Source of the DNA: Paracoccaceae bacterium
Lineage (GTDB): Bacteria > Pseudomonadota > Alphaproteobacteria > Rhodobacterales > Rhodobacteraceae
Reading direction: 5' to 3'
DNA: 55,771 nt
Assembly: GCA_002709405.1 (NCBI GenBank)
Contig: PAQV01000048.1
Location: 1 to 55,771, forward strand
Numbering within the stretch: the stretch's first letter is position 1; every line of letters starts with the position of its first letter. A model generated the notes under the pieces. It searched no databases, was not told the origin of the DNA, and saw only the letters and a program-made list of their open reading frames with translations. Below, piece after piece: positions 33,962 through 42,162 of the stretch. Made by a program: the position numbers and the translations under genes.

Positions 33962-34555
33962 ATGAACCGTATTACCAAGTCCGCGACGATCCCGCTCATG
34001 GCAGCCCTGGCTGCCCTGTCCCTGCCTGTCCTGTCCCTGCCCGCCCTTGCCCAGTCGGCCAGCGGCGAAATGACGGCCGAGGAAATCTCGGAGGCGTTCA
34101 ACAAGCAGAAGACCCGCGGCCTGGTCATCGTGCCGGCCACCGGCGGGGCGACCGATGACGGGGTCGAGGAAACCGCCGTCAACGCCACATCGGTCAGCGA
34201 ATACAACGCCGTCGCGCGCGAAGACCAGGTCAACATCAACATCGCCTTCGACTATGACAGCGCGGCCATCCGGCCCGATCAGCAGCCCAAGCTGGACCAG
34301 CTGTGCTCGGCGATGCAGGCGGTCGACGTGGCCGTCTTCCAGATCATCGGCCACACCGACAGCGCCGGCAAGGCGTCCTACAACGAACGCCTGTCGCTCT
34401 TGCGCGCCGAAGAGGTCCAGCGCCACCTGGTCAACGATTGCGGGATCGAAGCCGCCCGCCTGAAGGCCATCGGCATGGGAGAAACCGCCCCCTTCAACAC
34501 CGCCGACCCGCGCGCCGACGAAAACCGCCGCGTGGAAATCCAGGCCCTGGGCTAA
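33962..34555 (+). CDS. OmpA-family peptidoglycan-associated protein
   Basis: A 197-residue exported protein with a signal peptide (about 1-31, ending PALAQS). The mature N-terminal part is short, and the C-terminal OmpA-like domain (about 85-197) carries FDYDSAAIRPDQQPKLDQL, IIGHTDSAGKASYNERLS and ENRRVEIQALG, the peptidoglycan-binding signature. A strong AGGAGGG site precedes the ATG. It is followed after 73 bases by the kinase gene on the same strand, so they may be co-transcribed. It could be a soluble periplasmic anchor for this cluster. Confidence 0.93.
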   Translation: MNRITKSATIPLMAALAALSLPVLSLPALAQSASGEMTAEEISEAFNKQKTRGLVIVPATGGATDDGVEETAVNATSVSEYNAVAREDQVNINIAFDYDSAAIRPDQQPKLDQLCSAMQAVDVAVFQIIGHTDSAGKASYNERLSLLRAEEVQRHLVNDCGIEAARLKAIGMGETAPFNTADPRADENRRVEIQALG

Positions 34556-34628
34556 GTCCCGGAAGAAGCCCCGGCACCGCCGCCCACGCGGCACCAGAGC
34601 TGCCAACCAGGGCGGATCGAAAGAGACC

Positions 34629-36848
34629 ATGAACCATCCCCGGCCCACCGATGCCTTTCAGCCCGGTGACGTAATCAACCATACCTACCGGATCGAGGCC
34701 CTGCTGGGCCGGGGCGGCACCTCTGACGTCTACCGGGCGCGCAACGTCGTGAACGATCGGGCGATGGCCATCAAGGTGCTCAAGGCCGAGTTCTCGGCCA
34801 ACGACGATTATCTCATCCTGCTCAAGCGCGAGGAAGAGATCCGCGAGGTCCGCCACGACGCGGTGGTGCGCTACTCGGAAAACCACCGGATGGAAGACGG
34901 CCGCGTCTACCTGCTGATGGATTACGTCGACGGGCCGGGGCTGGATGCGCGGATGCGCGAGGGTCCGATGTCGGCGGACGACCTGCTGGTGATCTGCCGG
35001 CGCGTGGCCAAGGGCCTTCAGGCCGCCCATGACCGCAACATCGTCCACCGCGATCTTAGCCCCGATAACATCATTCTGCGGGGGGGCGACCCGTCTCAGG
35101 CGGTGATCATCGACTTTGGCATCGCCAAGGACACCAACCCCGGCGCCCAGACCATCGTGGGCAACGAATTCGCCGGCAAATACGCCTATGCCGCGCCCGA
35201 ACAGCTGCACGGGCGCACCGATTCCCGGACCGACCTTTACTCGCTGGGCGCCCTGCTGCTGGCCAACTTCCGCGGCGCGCCGCCCGACCTGGGCAACAAC
35301 CCGATGGAGGTCATCCAGTCCAAGACCCTGCCGCTGGACACCTCCGGCGTGCCAGAGCCGCTGAAGACGCTGATCGACCGCATGACCGCGCCCGAGCCCG
35401 ATGACCGCTTCGGCTCGGCCCGGGCGGTGCTGGATTTTCTCGATGCGCCCGAGGATGACCTGCTGGACGAGGCCACGATCATCCCCATGGGCGCGCCCTC
35501 GGCCCTGGTGGCCCCGCCCGTGGCCGAACCCGAAGTGGCCCTTGCCGAACCCGCCCCGTCCGCCTCGGCGACGGCGGATATCCTGGGCGTGCCCTCATCC
35601 GACACCGGCCCCGCCCCGGCGCCCCAAAGCCGCAGCCGGGCCGGGCTGTTCGCCGCCTCGGGCCTCGTGGTATTGTCGGTCGCCGCGGCCGGGGCCTACG
35701 TGTCCGGCGCGCTCGACCCGCTGCTGGGGCCGGGCCTGCCGACGGCCGATCCCTATGCGCTGATCCTCACCCATCCCGCCGATGGTGCCCCAAGCGCCGT
35801 GGGCCACGTGCCCGACGAGGCCCTGCGCGACCGCCTCACCGCCGACCTGACGGCCCAGGGCGGCACGGCCGAGCTGACGCTGGCCACGGGCGACATCCCC
35901 GACAGCTGGGGCGCCGACATCGAGGATGCCGTGGCGCATCTCGCCCCGCTCGACGCCTGGCGCCTGGCGGCCAACGGGGCCCAGCTGGACATCACCGGAG
36001 AGACCACCGACCCCGATATCCAGGCCCGGGTCGAGGCCGCCTTTTCCGAGGGCATGCCCGGCGCGCTGACCGGCGGGCCGGTGGACATCGCCCTTACCCA
36101 AGTCTTCCTGGACACGACCGAGCTGCGCACCATCCTGGCCGAACATGCAGATTGCGGGCCGCTGTCCCTCTCGGGCAACGGCCCGGCGGGCTTTGGCCCG
36201 TCCGATCCGGTGACGGTGCGCGGGCGGGTGGCCAACATGACCACCCGGCTGGACCTCTTCGACGCGCTCCGGGCGATTGCCGGCGACCGCTCGGTGGTGC
36301 TGGACCTGGACGTGATGAACCACACCCTGTGCCTGCTGGACGACCATCTGCCCGACGCGCCTTCGGGCGGGGTGCAGATCGACTACGCCATCGGCGATAC
36401 CGGCCAGGCCAACCCCTCGGGCAATTTCCTTGTCGGCGAGAACCCGGTGATCGACGTGGTGATCCCGGCCGACATGACCGAGGGCTTCCTGTCGGTGTCG
36501 ATCATGGACGTGTCGGGCAATGTCTATCACCTGCTGCCCAACCTGATGCTGCCCGAAAACGACATCGCCACCCTGCGCGACGGCCGCTCCGGCCCGGTGC
36601 CCATCCGCGTGGCCTTCCCCGAGGATCCCGAAAGCACCGAACAGCGCCTTGTGTTCCGGGTCGACGACAGCGCGCTCGGCAAGTCCGAGGTCGTGGCCAT
36701 CCACTCCGCCGAACCCCTTTTCGACGGCATGCGCCCGATGACGGAATCCGCCGAAGGCTATGCCGAGGCCCTGCAGCGCCATGCCGAAACCAACGATGCC
36801 CTCATCCAGTCGATGGACCGCCGTCTGCTGGTGACGCAATCGAATTAG
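34629..36848 (+). CDS. Membrane Ser/Thr protein kinase, PpkA-like, with DUF4384-like periplasmic domain
   Basis: A 739-residue kinase. The cytoplasmic kinase domain (about 20-272) has the glycine loop GRGGTSDVYRA, K49 in AIKVLK, catalytic D142 in HRDLSPDN and D162 in DFG. The usual lysine of HRDLKPxN is replaced by serine. A proline/alanine linker leads to one membrane span (about 338-358). The periplasmic part (about 365-739) contains BON-like segments and a DUF4384-like domain (DVSGNVYHLLPN, RPMTESAEGYAEAL), homologous to the end of the TonB-like protein of this window. With the FHA protein TagH it is the likely T6SS activating kinase (inference from PpkA systems). No matching phosphatase PppA is in the window. 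Confidence 0.92.
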   Translation: MNHPRPTDAFQPGDVINHTYRIEALLGRGGTSDVYRARNVVNDRAMAIKVLKAEFSANDDYLILLKREEEIREVRHDAVVRYSENHRMEDGRVYLLMDYVDGPGLDARMREGPMSADDLLVICRRVAKGLQAAHDRNIVHRDLSPDNIILRGGDPSQAVIIDFGIAKDTNPGAQTIVGNEFAGKYAYAAPEQLHGRTDSRTDLYSLGALLLANFRGAPPDLGNNPMEVIQSKTLPLDTSGVPEPLKTLIDRMTAPEPDDRFGSARAVLDFLDAPEDDLLDEATIIPMGAPSALVAPPVAEPEVALAEPAPSASATADILGVPSSDTGPAPAPQSRSRAGLFAASGLVVLSVAAAGAYVSGALDPLLGPGLPTADPYALILTHPADGAPSAVGHVPDEALRDRLTADLTAQGGTAELTLATGDIPDSWGADIEDAVAHLAPLDAWRLAANGAQLDITGETTDPDIQARVEAAFSEGMPGALTGGPVDIALTQVFLDTTELRTILAEHADCGPLSLSGNGPAGFGPSDPVTVRGRVANMTTRLDLFDALRAIAGDRSVVLDLDVMNHTLCLLDDHLPDAPSGGVQIDYAIGDTGQANPSGNFLVGENPVIDVVIPADMTEGFLSVSIMDVSGNVYHLLPNLMLPENDIATLRDGRSGPVPIRVAFPEDPESTEQRLVFRVDDSALGKSEVVAIHSAEPLFDGMRPMTESAEGYAEALQRHAETNDALIQSMDRRLLVTQSN

Positions 36849-36855
36849 GCCCGCG

Positions 36856-37596
36856 ATGTCGATACATGTGGATCTCTGGATATGGCATCTCGACCGCGGC
36901 AAGGACGCGCTGGCCGAGCTGACCTGGCCCCTGTCCGACCACGAACGGCTGCGCGCGCAAAGCTTCATCAAGGCCTCCGACCGCACCCGCTTTGCGGTGG
37001 CCCGTGGCCGGATGCGGCAGATCCTGTCGGGCTATACCGGCCAGGCCCCGGGCCTGCTGGAATTCCACACCGTGTCGCGCGGCAAGCCGGTGCTGCGCGA
37101 CGGGCCGGCGTTCAACCTCAGCCATGCGGGGGGCTGGGCCGCGCTGGCGGTGGCTCCGCAAATGGAAGACCTGGAGCTGGGCGTCGATATCGAGGCGATC
37201 CGCCCGATCAACCCCGCGGTGGCCACCAAGGCGTTTTCACCCCTGGAACAGGCCGAGATGCGCCGCCTGCTGCCCGCCGGCTGGATGCGCGGATTCTTCA
37301 ACGGCTGGACCCGCAAGGAAGCGGTCATCAAGGCCACCGGCGTGGGCCTTGGCGTCGACCTGCAAAGCTTCGACGTGTCGCTGCTGCCCGACATGCCCGC
37401 CCGCGTCCTGCACAGCCGCGGACCGCTGCCGCCCGCCTCTGACTGGACGCTGGTGAACCTGGATACCGGGCCCGGATTCTGCGGCGCGGTGGCCGCCGTG
37501 ACCCATGGCACGGCCCTTGGCCCGATCTCGCTGCGCGAAGGCCGCCTGCCCCTGCTTGGCACGCCGTTGAACCAGGCCCACCCTGTCGTGACTTGA
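36856..37596 (+). CDS. 4'-phosphopantetheinyl transferase (Sfp type)
   Basis: A 246-residue enzyme that would move the phosphopantetheine arm of CoA onto a carrier-protein serine. The two signature motifs are present: GVDIEAI (metal-binding acidic residues) and FNGWTRKEAVIKATGVGL (the WxxKEA block), preceded by FNLSHAGGWAALAVA. It begins 7 bases after the kinase stop on the same strand, probably as the last gene of that unit. No polyketide or non-ribosomal peptide synthase, nor other carrier protein, is in the window, so its substrate lies elsewhere. Confidence 0.93.
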   Translation: MSIHVDLWIWHLDRGKDALAELTWPLSDHERLRAQSFIKASDRTRFAVARGRMRQILSGYTGQAPGLLEFHTVSRGKPVLRDGPAFNLSHAGGWAALAVAPQMEDLELGVDIEAIRPINPAVATKAFSPLEQAEMRRLLPAGWMRGFFNGWTRKEAVIKATGVGLGVDLQSFDVSLLPDMPARVLHSRGPLPPASDWTLVNLDTGPGFCGAVAAVTHGTALGPISLREGRLPLLGTPLNQAHPVVT

Positions 37597-37714
37597 CAGC
37601 CGCACCCGCAATGGTCTTTCTGCCTCCGCGGTACTTTACCAAAACGATAAGGTAAGACCGCACCAAGGAAGGAAGGCCCGCCAGAAAGGCCGGGCCAGCA
37701 AACGGGAGAGACCC

Positions 37715-38743
37715 ATGCCGACATCCCCCCTCAAGGCGGCGACCGCCGCGATTGCGCTTGCCGTGACGGCTGCTCCGGCCGTGCTGTGGGCCGAAGGTGA
37801 AGTAAACCTGTATTCGTCGCGCCACTACGACACCGACGAGGCGCTTTATTCCGAGTTCGAAGAGGCCACCGGCATCCGCGTCAACCGCATCGAAGGCAAT
37901 GCCGACGAGCTGGTCGCCCGGATGCAGGCCGAGGGCCGCAACTCTCCGGCCGACGTGCTGATCACCGTCGACACCTCGCGCCTGACCCGCGCCAAAGAGG
38001 CCGGCGTCCTGCAATCCATCGACAGCGAGGTGCTGGAACGGCGCATCCCGGGCTACCTGCAGGATGACGAAAACCAGTGGTTTGGCTTTTCGCAGCGCGC
38101 GCGGATCATCTTCTATGACAAGGAAGACGTGACCAACCCGCCCGCCACCTATGCCGACCTGGCCAAGCCCGAATATGAAGGCATGATCTGCATCCGGTCC
38201 TCGACCAACGTCTACATGCAGACCCTGCTGGCCTCGGTCATCGCCCATGAAGGCGAAGAGGCGGCCAAGGACTGGGCGGCGGCCGTGCTGGCCAACTTCG
38301 CCCGCGACCCGCAGGGCGGCGACACCGACCAGTTGCGGGGCATCGTGTCGGGGGAATGCGACATCGTGCTGTCCAACACCTATTACTTCGCCCGGGCCAT
38401 CCGCACCGAGGTGAAGGGCGTGACCGAGGACATGGACCGAATCGGCTGGATCTTCCCCGACCAGGGCGGCAACGGGGCCCACATGAACCTGTCGGGGGCC
38501 GGCGTCGCCCTGCACGCGCCCAACAAGGACAACGCCATCCGCTTCCTGGAATACCTGTCCAGCGAACAGGCGCAAAAGTACTTCTCGGCCGGCAACGACG
38601 AATACCCGGCGGTGCCCGGCGTGGGGCTCAGCCCGTCGGTCGCAGCACTCGGCTTCTTCAAGCCCGACGGGGTCGACCTGTCCGAGGTCGCCGGCCACCT
38701 GCCCGCCGCCCTGCGGATCTACAACGAAATCGGCTGGAAGTGA
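37715..38743 (+). CDS. futA: Fe(III) ABC-transporter periplasmic binding protein (FutA/FbpA type)
   Basis: A 342-residue periplasmic iron-binding protein with a signal peptide (about 1-26, cleaved before EGEVNLY). Typical features are the opening VNLYSSRHYDTDEALY and the tyrosine-rich SNTYYFARAI, which supplies metal ligands in this family. The family length is about 340. An ATG follows GGGAGAG. No permease or ATPase gene is adjacent, so those partners are elsewhere. A good terminator follows. Upstream, TTTACC and GGTAAG flank ten AT-rich bases (37635-37656), perhaps part of the promoter or operator. Confidence 0.92.
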   Translation: MPTSPLKAATAAIALAVTAAPAVLWAEGEVNLYSSRHYDTDEALYSEFEEATGIRVNRIEGNADELVARMQAEGRNSPADVLITVDTSRLTRAKEAGVLQSIDSEVLERRIPGYLQDDENQWFGFSQRARIIFYDKEDVTNPPATYADLAKPEYEGMICIRSSTNVYMQTLLASVIAHEGEEAAKDWAAAVLANFARDPQGGDTDQLRGIVSGECDIVLSNTYYFARAIRTEVKGVTEDMDRIGWIFPDQGGNGAHMNLSGAGVALHAPNKDNAIRFLEYLSSEQAQKYFSAGNDEYPAVPGVGLSPSVAALGFFKPDGVDLSEVAGHLPAALRIYNEIGWK

Positions 38744-38760
38744 CCTGACGGCCGGATCTC

Positions 38761-38788
38761 AAGGCGCGCCCCCGCGGCGCGCCTTTTT
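38761..38788 (+). terminator. Intrinsic terminator after the iron-binding protein gene
   Basis: A perfect eight-base GC stem (GGCGCGCC, 38763-38770 with 38776-38783) with a five-base loop, extended by AA/TT and followed by TTTTTC. It lies 17 bases after the stop and is a textbook Rho-independent terminator. Confidence 0.9.
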
Positions 38789-38953
38789 CGTGCTGACGTT
38801 GGGTTTCTGGCTTGGCACGGATATCCGACACAAATTATCGGGATTGACTTGCCCGAGCTTTTCACTCAACATTTTACCCATGTTTTACCGCCCCGCGATC
38901 AACCTGTTCCGGGGCGGTTCCCATGACAGATGCCACGACAGGGAAAGCCAACA

Positions 38954-40219
38954 ATGAACCTCAAGACCCTTGCCATCCTGGGCACCACCGCCCTGACGGC
39001 CATGCCGGCCGCGGCCCAAGTGTCCAAGTCGGACGTGCTGACGACCTATGCCGATATCGCCCATGCCGGCTACGAAGACAGCCTGATCACCGCCAAGGCC
39101 CTGCAGGCGGCCGTCGACGCGCTGATCGCCGATCCCTCGGCCGAGGCCCTGCAGGCGGCCAAGCAAGCCTGGCTGGAAGCCCGCGTGCCCTACCAACAGA
39201 CCGAGGTCTACCGGTTTGGCAATGCCATCGTCGACGACTGGGAAGGCAAGGTGAATGCCTGGCCGCTGGATGAAGGCCTGATCGACTATGTCGACGCGTC
39301 CTATGGCGGGGCGACCGAAGAGAACGAATATGCCGCGCTGAACGTCATCGCCAACCCGACCTTCACCCTGTCGGGCGAAGAGATCGACGCGACCGACATC
39401 ACGCCCGAGCTGCTGGAAACCGCCCTGCACGAGGCCGACGAGGTCGAATCGAACGTGGCCACGGGCTATCACGCGGTGGAATTCCTGCTGTGGGGCCAGG
39501 ACCTGAACGGCACCGAGTACGGCGCGGGCGCCCGGCCCTGGACGGATTATGCCTCGGGCGACGCCTGCACGGGCGGCAATTGCGACCGGCGCGGAGCCTA
39601 CCTGAAGGCCGCGACCGACCTGCTGGTGTCGGACCTGGAATGGATCACCGGCCAGTGGGCCGAGGGCGGCGAGGCCCGGGCCAGCGTGATGGCCGACGAC
39701 AACGCCGGGATTTCGGCGATGCTGACCGGCATGGGGTCGCTGTCCTATGGCGAACAGGCCGGCGAGCGGATGAAGCTGGGCGTCATGCTGAACGATCCCG
39801 AGGAAGAGCACGATTGCTTCTCGGACAACACCTACAACAGCCATTTCTACGACGCCCTGGGCGTCCGGAATGTCTACCTGGGCGCCTATACGCGGGTTGA
39901 CGGGACGGTGGTGTCGGGGACGTCCCTGTCGTCGCTGGTGGCCGAAACCGATGCGGGCATCGACACCGAGCTGAAGGCCAAGCTGGATGCGACGATGATG
40001 GAGATGTCGGAAATGAAGACGGCGGCCGAGGCCGGGTTTTCCTATGACATGATGCTGGAACGCGGCAACGAGAAGGGCGAGGCCCTTATCATGGGTGCGG
40101 TTGACGCGCTGGTCGACCAGACCGCGTCGATCGAACGGGCCGTGGCCGCCCTCGGCGTCGATCAGATCGACTTCGAAGGCTCCGACAGCCTCGACAATCC
40201 CGAAGCGGTCTTCCAGTAA
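38954..40219 (+). CDS. Imelysin-family iron-regulated periplasmic protein
   Basis: A 421-residue exported protein (signal about 1-21, ending AAAQ) of the imelysin/IrpA peptidase-like family. The signature GYHAVEFLLWGQD (GxHxxE) is clear; the family is linked to iron uptake in marine and other bacteria. The ATG at 38954 is used because the signal peptide starts there. A weak promoter, TTGACT (38844-38849) with CAACAT (38867-38872) at 17-base spacing, lies upstream. It has its own hairpin downstream and is separated by 425 bases from the di-heme operon. Biochemical role of the family remains unclear. Confidence 0.92.
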   Translation: MNLKTLAILGTTALTAMPAAAQVSKSDVLTTYADIAHAGYEDSLITAKALQAAVDALIADPSAEALQAAKQAWLEARVPYQQTEVYRFGNAIVDDWEGKVNAWPLDEGLIDYVDASYGGATEENEYAALNVIANPTFTLSGEEIDATDITPELLETALHEADEVESNVATGYHAVEFLLWGQDLNGTEYGAGARPWTDYASGDACTGGNCDRRGAYLKAATDLLVSDLEWITGQWAEGGEARASVMADDNAGISAMLTGMGSLSYGEQAGERMKLGVMLNDPEEEHDCFSDNTYNSHFYDALGVRNVYLGAYTRVDGTVVSGTSLSSLVAETDAGIDTELKAKLDATMMEMSEMKTAAEAGFSYDMMLERGNEKGEALIMGAVDALVDQTASIERAVAALGVDQIDFEGSDSLDNPEAVFQ

Positions 40220-40227
40220 GTGATCCG

Positions 40228-40255
40228 CGGCAGGCGGCCCTCGGGCGGCCTGCCG
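40228..40255 (+). terminator. Hairpin after the imelysin gene
   Basis: Arms CGGCAGGC (40228-40235) and GCCTGCCG (40248-40255) with an inner GCCC/GGGC stem form a stable GC hairpin 8 bases after the stop, followed by TTCCCCTTT rather than a pure U run. It is a likely terminator. Confidence 0.5.
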
Positions 40256-40272
40256 TTCCCCTTTCGGGGAAT

Positions 40273-40297
40273 GATGGGTTGGAACAACCCATCCTAC
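40273..40297. repeat. REP-like palindrome GATGGGTTG/CAACCCATC, copy 1
   Basis: Nine-base arms (40273-40281 and 40285-40293) with loop GAA, followed by CTAC. Copy 2 (40336-40360) is the same element in inverted orientation, and a variant ends the CDS at 51882-52541. Confidence 0.65.
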
Positions 40298-40335
40298 ATC
40301 CACGGGGATCCTGGCACCGCCCGGCGCCATCGGGC

Positions 40336-40360
40336 GTAGGATGGGTTGTTTCAACCCATC
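40336..40360. repeat. REP-like palindrome, copy 2 (inverted)
   Basis: GTAG followed by arms GATGGGTTG (40340-40348) and CAACCCATC (40352-40360) with loop TTT. With copy 1 it makes a back-to-back pair about 40 bases apart, the arrangement typical of REP elements. Confidence 0.65.
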
Positions 40361-40509
40361 GTCCCGGGGCTGTCGCCCGGCGACCCGATCAATCAAGCTG
40401 ACATGAAGGGAAGTAAGTGGAATGGCTTCCGGGCTGGCTGTGCGCTGGCGACTTGGTGGCTATCCACTGATCTCTTCATATCACCTTTACCGGCCCAGCC
40501 AAGACCTTT

Positions 40510-40525
40510 TTTAGAATAATCCTAA
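40510..40525 (+). promoter_or_regulatory. Irr-type iron-control element (ICE box)
   Basis: TTTAGAATAATCCTAA matches the alphaproteobacterial Irr box pattern TTTAGAA-N3-TTCTAAA with few changes. It lies 120 bases upstream of the di-heme oxidoreductase/imelysin operon. Irr represses or activates iron and haem genes under low iron, which fits the iron-linked genes here. Other elements near the site were not resolved. Confidence 0.6.
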
Positions 40526-40644
40526 CCTTTAGAGAAACGCTCGGATTTCCCCCCGGTCACGCCCCCGCGACAGGACGCGCCTTTCTCATATCCGACAAGA
40601 ATGATAAGAATACCCGGCAAACAGCAACAAGAAGCTCTGTAGCC

Positions 40645-42162
40645 TTGAAACAGCTCCTCCTGACCGCCGCGCTCTGGGCCATCGCTGCCCCGGCCCAGTC
40701 TCAGACCCTTGACGATCCGCACCTGGCCATCGTGCCCCGAACCCCGGCCGAACGGGAACGGATCGCCGCGGTCATCCGCCCCACGACCGATTTCTCGGCC
40801 CCCGAAACCTACGAGACCAAGCCGGGCGGCGCGGCCTCCGTCCGCCGCCGCACCACGTCCGAGGCGTTCTCCCAGCCCTCGGCCAACATGTCCTTTGAAC
40901 GGGAGCTGGATTTCCGCGTCGGCAACGGGCTCTTCAAGAAGCTCTGGGTGTCGTCGCCCTCGTCCACCCGGGCCTCGGACGGGCTTGGCCCGCTTTACAA
41001 CGCCCGCTCCTGCCAGCGCTGTCACCTGAAGGACGGGCGCGGCCATCCCCCTGAAACCCCGGACGATTCCACCGTCTCGATGCTGGTCCGCCTGTCGGTG
41101 CCCGGCGATGACACGACCACCCTGCCCGCCATCGAAGGCTATCTGTCCGACCGGCCCGATCCGGTCTATGGCACCCAGTTGCAGGACCTGGGCATCGCCG
41201 GCCACGCGGCCGAGGCCCGTATCCGCATCACCTATGACGAAACGATCGTCCCCCTGTCGGGCGGCGAGACCGCCGCGCTGCGCAGACCCACGCTGACCCT
41301 CGAGGACCCGGCCTATGGCCCCCTGCGCGACGACCTGCGGCTAAGCGCCCGGATCGCCCCGCAGATGATCGGGCTGGGCCTGCTGGACGCGATCCCGGCC
41401 GAGGACATCCTGGCCCTCGCCGATCCCGACGACACCGACGGCGACGGCATCTCGGGCCGGCCCAACATCGTCTGGTCGCGCGCGCATGACCGCCCCATGC
41501 TGGGCCGCTTCGGCCTGAAGGCCGGAGAGGCCTCGATCCTCGAACAATCGGCCGCGGCCTTTTCCAGCGACATCGGCATATCGACGACCCTGCACCCCTC
41601 GGGCGCGGGCGACTGCACCGCCGCCCAGGCCGCCTGCCGCGCGGCCCCCGACGGCAACGACCCCGACAGCGACAACGTCGAAATCGGCACCCAGGGGCTG
41701 GACCTGGTGGCCTTCTACTCGCGCAACCTGGCGGTGCCCGAGCGCACCGGCCTGGACGACCCGGACGTGCTGCGCGGCAAGCAGGTCTTCTACGACACCG
41801 GCTGCACCTCGTGTCATACACCGAAATTCGTCACCCACCGGCTGGACGACCAGCCCGAACAAAGCTTTCAGCTGATCTGGCCCTATTCCGACCTGTTGCT
41901 GCACGACATGGGCGACGGGCTGGCGGACAACCGCCCCGAAGCCCGTGCAACAGGCCGCGAGTGGCGCACCCCCCCGCTTTGGGGCATCGGACTGACCGAA
42001 ACGGTTTCCGGCCATACATATTTCCTGCATGACGGACGGGCGCGGTCGCTGCTGGAAGCGGTGCTGTGGCACGGTGGCGAAGCCGAACCGGCGAAACAGG
42101 CCGTGATCTCGATGCCCCCGGCCGACCGCGCCGCCCTGATCCGCTTTCTGGAGAGCCTCTGA
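40645..42162 (+). CDS. Di-heme oxidoreductase family (thiol oxidoreductase-like) c-type cytochrome
   Basis: A 505-residue exported protein starting at TTG 40645, chosen because a signal peptide (KQLLLTAALWAIAAPAQSQ) begins exactly there. It has two haem motifs, CQRCH (C123, C126, H127) and CTSCH (C387, C390, H391), a DTDGDGISGRPN loop and the usual C-terminal SGHTYFLHDGRARSLLEAVLWHGGEA block with its conserved histidines. The family (DUF1111) is regularly found next to imelysins. It is followed with no gap by the second imelysin gene, and an Irr box lies upstream. A redox step in iron acquisition is inference. Confidence 0.92.
   Translation: MKQLLLTAALWAIAAPAQSQTLDDPHLAIVPRTPAERERIAAVIRPTTDFSAPETYETKPGGAASVRRRTTSEAFSQPSANMSFERELDFRVGNGLFKKLWVSSPSSTRASDGLGPLYNARSCQRCHLKDGRGHPPETPDDSTVSMLVRLSVPGDDTTTLPAIEGYLSDRPDPVYGTQLQDLGIAGHAAEARIRITYDETIVPLSGGETAALRRPTLTLEDPAYGPLRDDLRLSARIAPQMIGLGLLDAIPAEDILALADPDDTDGDGISGRPNIVWSRAHDRPMLGRFGLKAGEASILEQSAAAFSSDIGISTTLHPSGAGDCTAAQAACRAAPDGNDPDSDNVEIGTQGLDLVAFYSRNLAVPERTGLDDPDVLRGKQVFYDTGCTSCHTPKFVTHRLDDQPEQSFQLIWPYSDLLLHDMGDGLADNRPEARATGREWRTPPLWGIGLTETVSGHTYFLHDGRARSLLEAVLWHGGEAEPAKQAVISMPPADRAALIRFLESL

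Larger units (their letters stand above)
40220..40644. other. Intergenic region with hairpins, palindromic repeats and an Irr-type box
   Basis: These 425 bases hold no gene I can support. In order they contain a probable terminator hairpin (40228-40255), an inverted pair of GATGGGTTG palindromes, and the iron-control element ahead of the next operon. The last 130 bases are AT-richer than the surroundings and probably hold the promoter of the di-heme/imelysin operon. Confidence 0.6.

Noticed and set aside
37635-37656. TTTACC-N10-GGTAAG upstream of the iron-binding protein gene as a Fur-type box
   Set aside because: It does not fit the Fur, Irr or RirA patterns I know; kept only as a possible promoter-associated inverted repeat.
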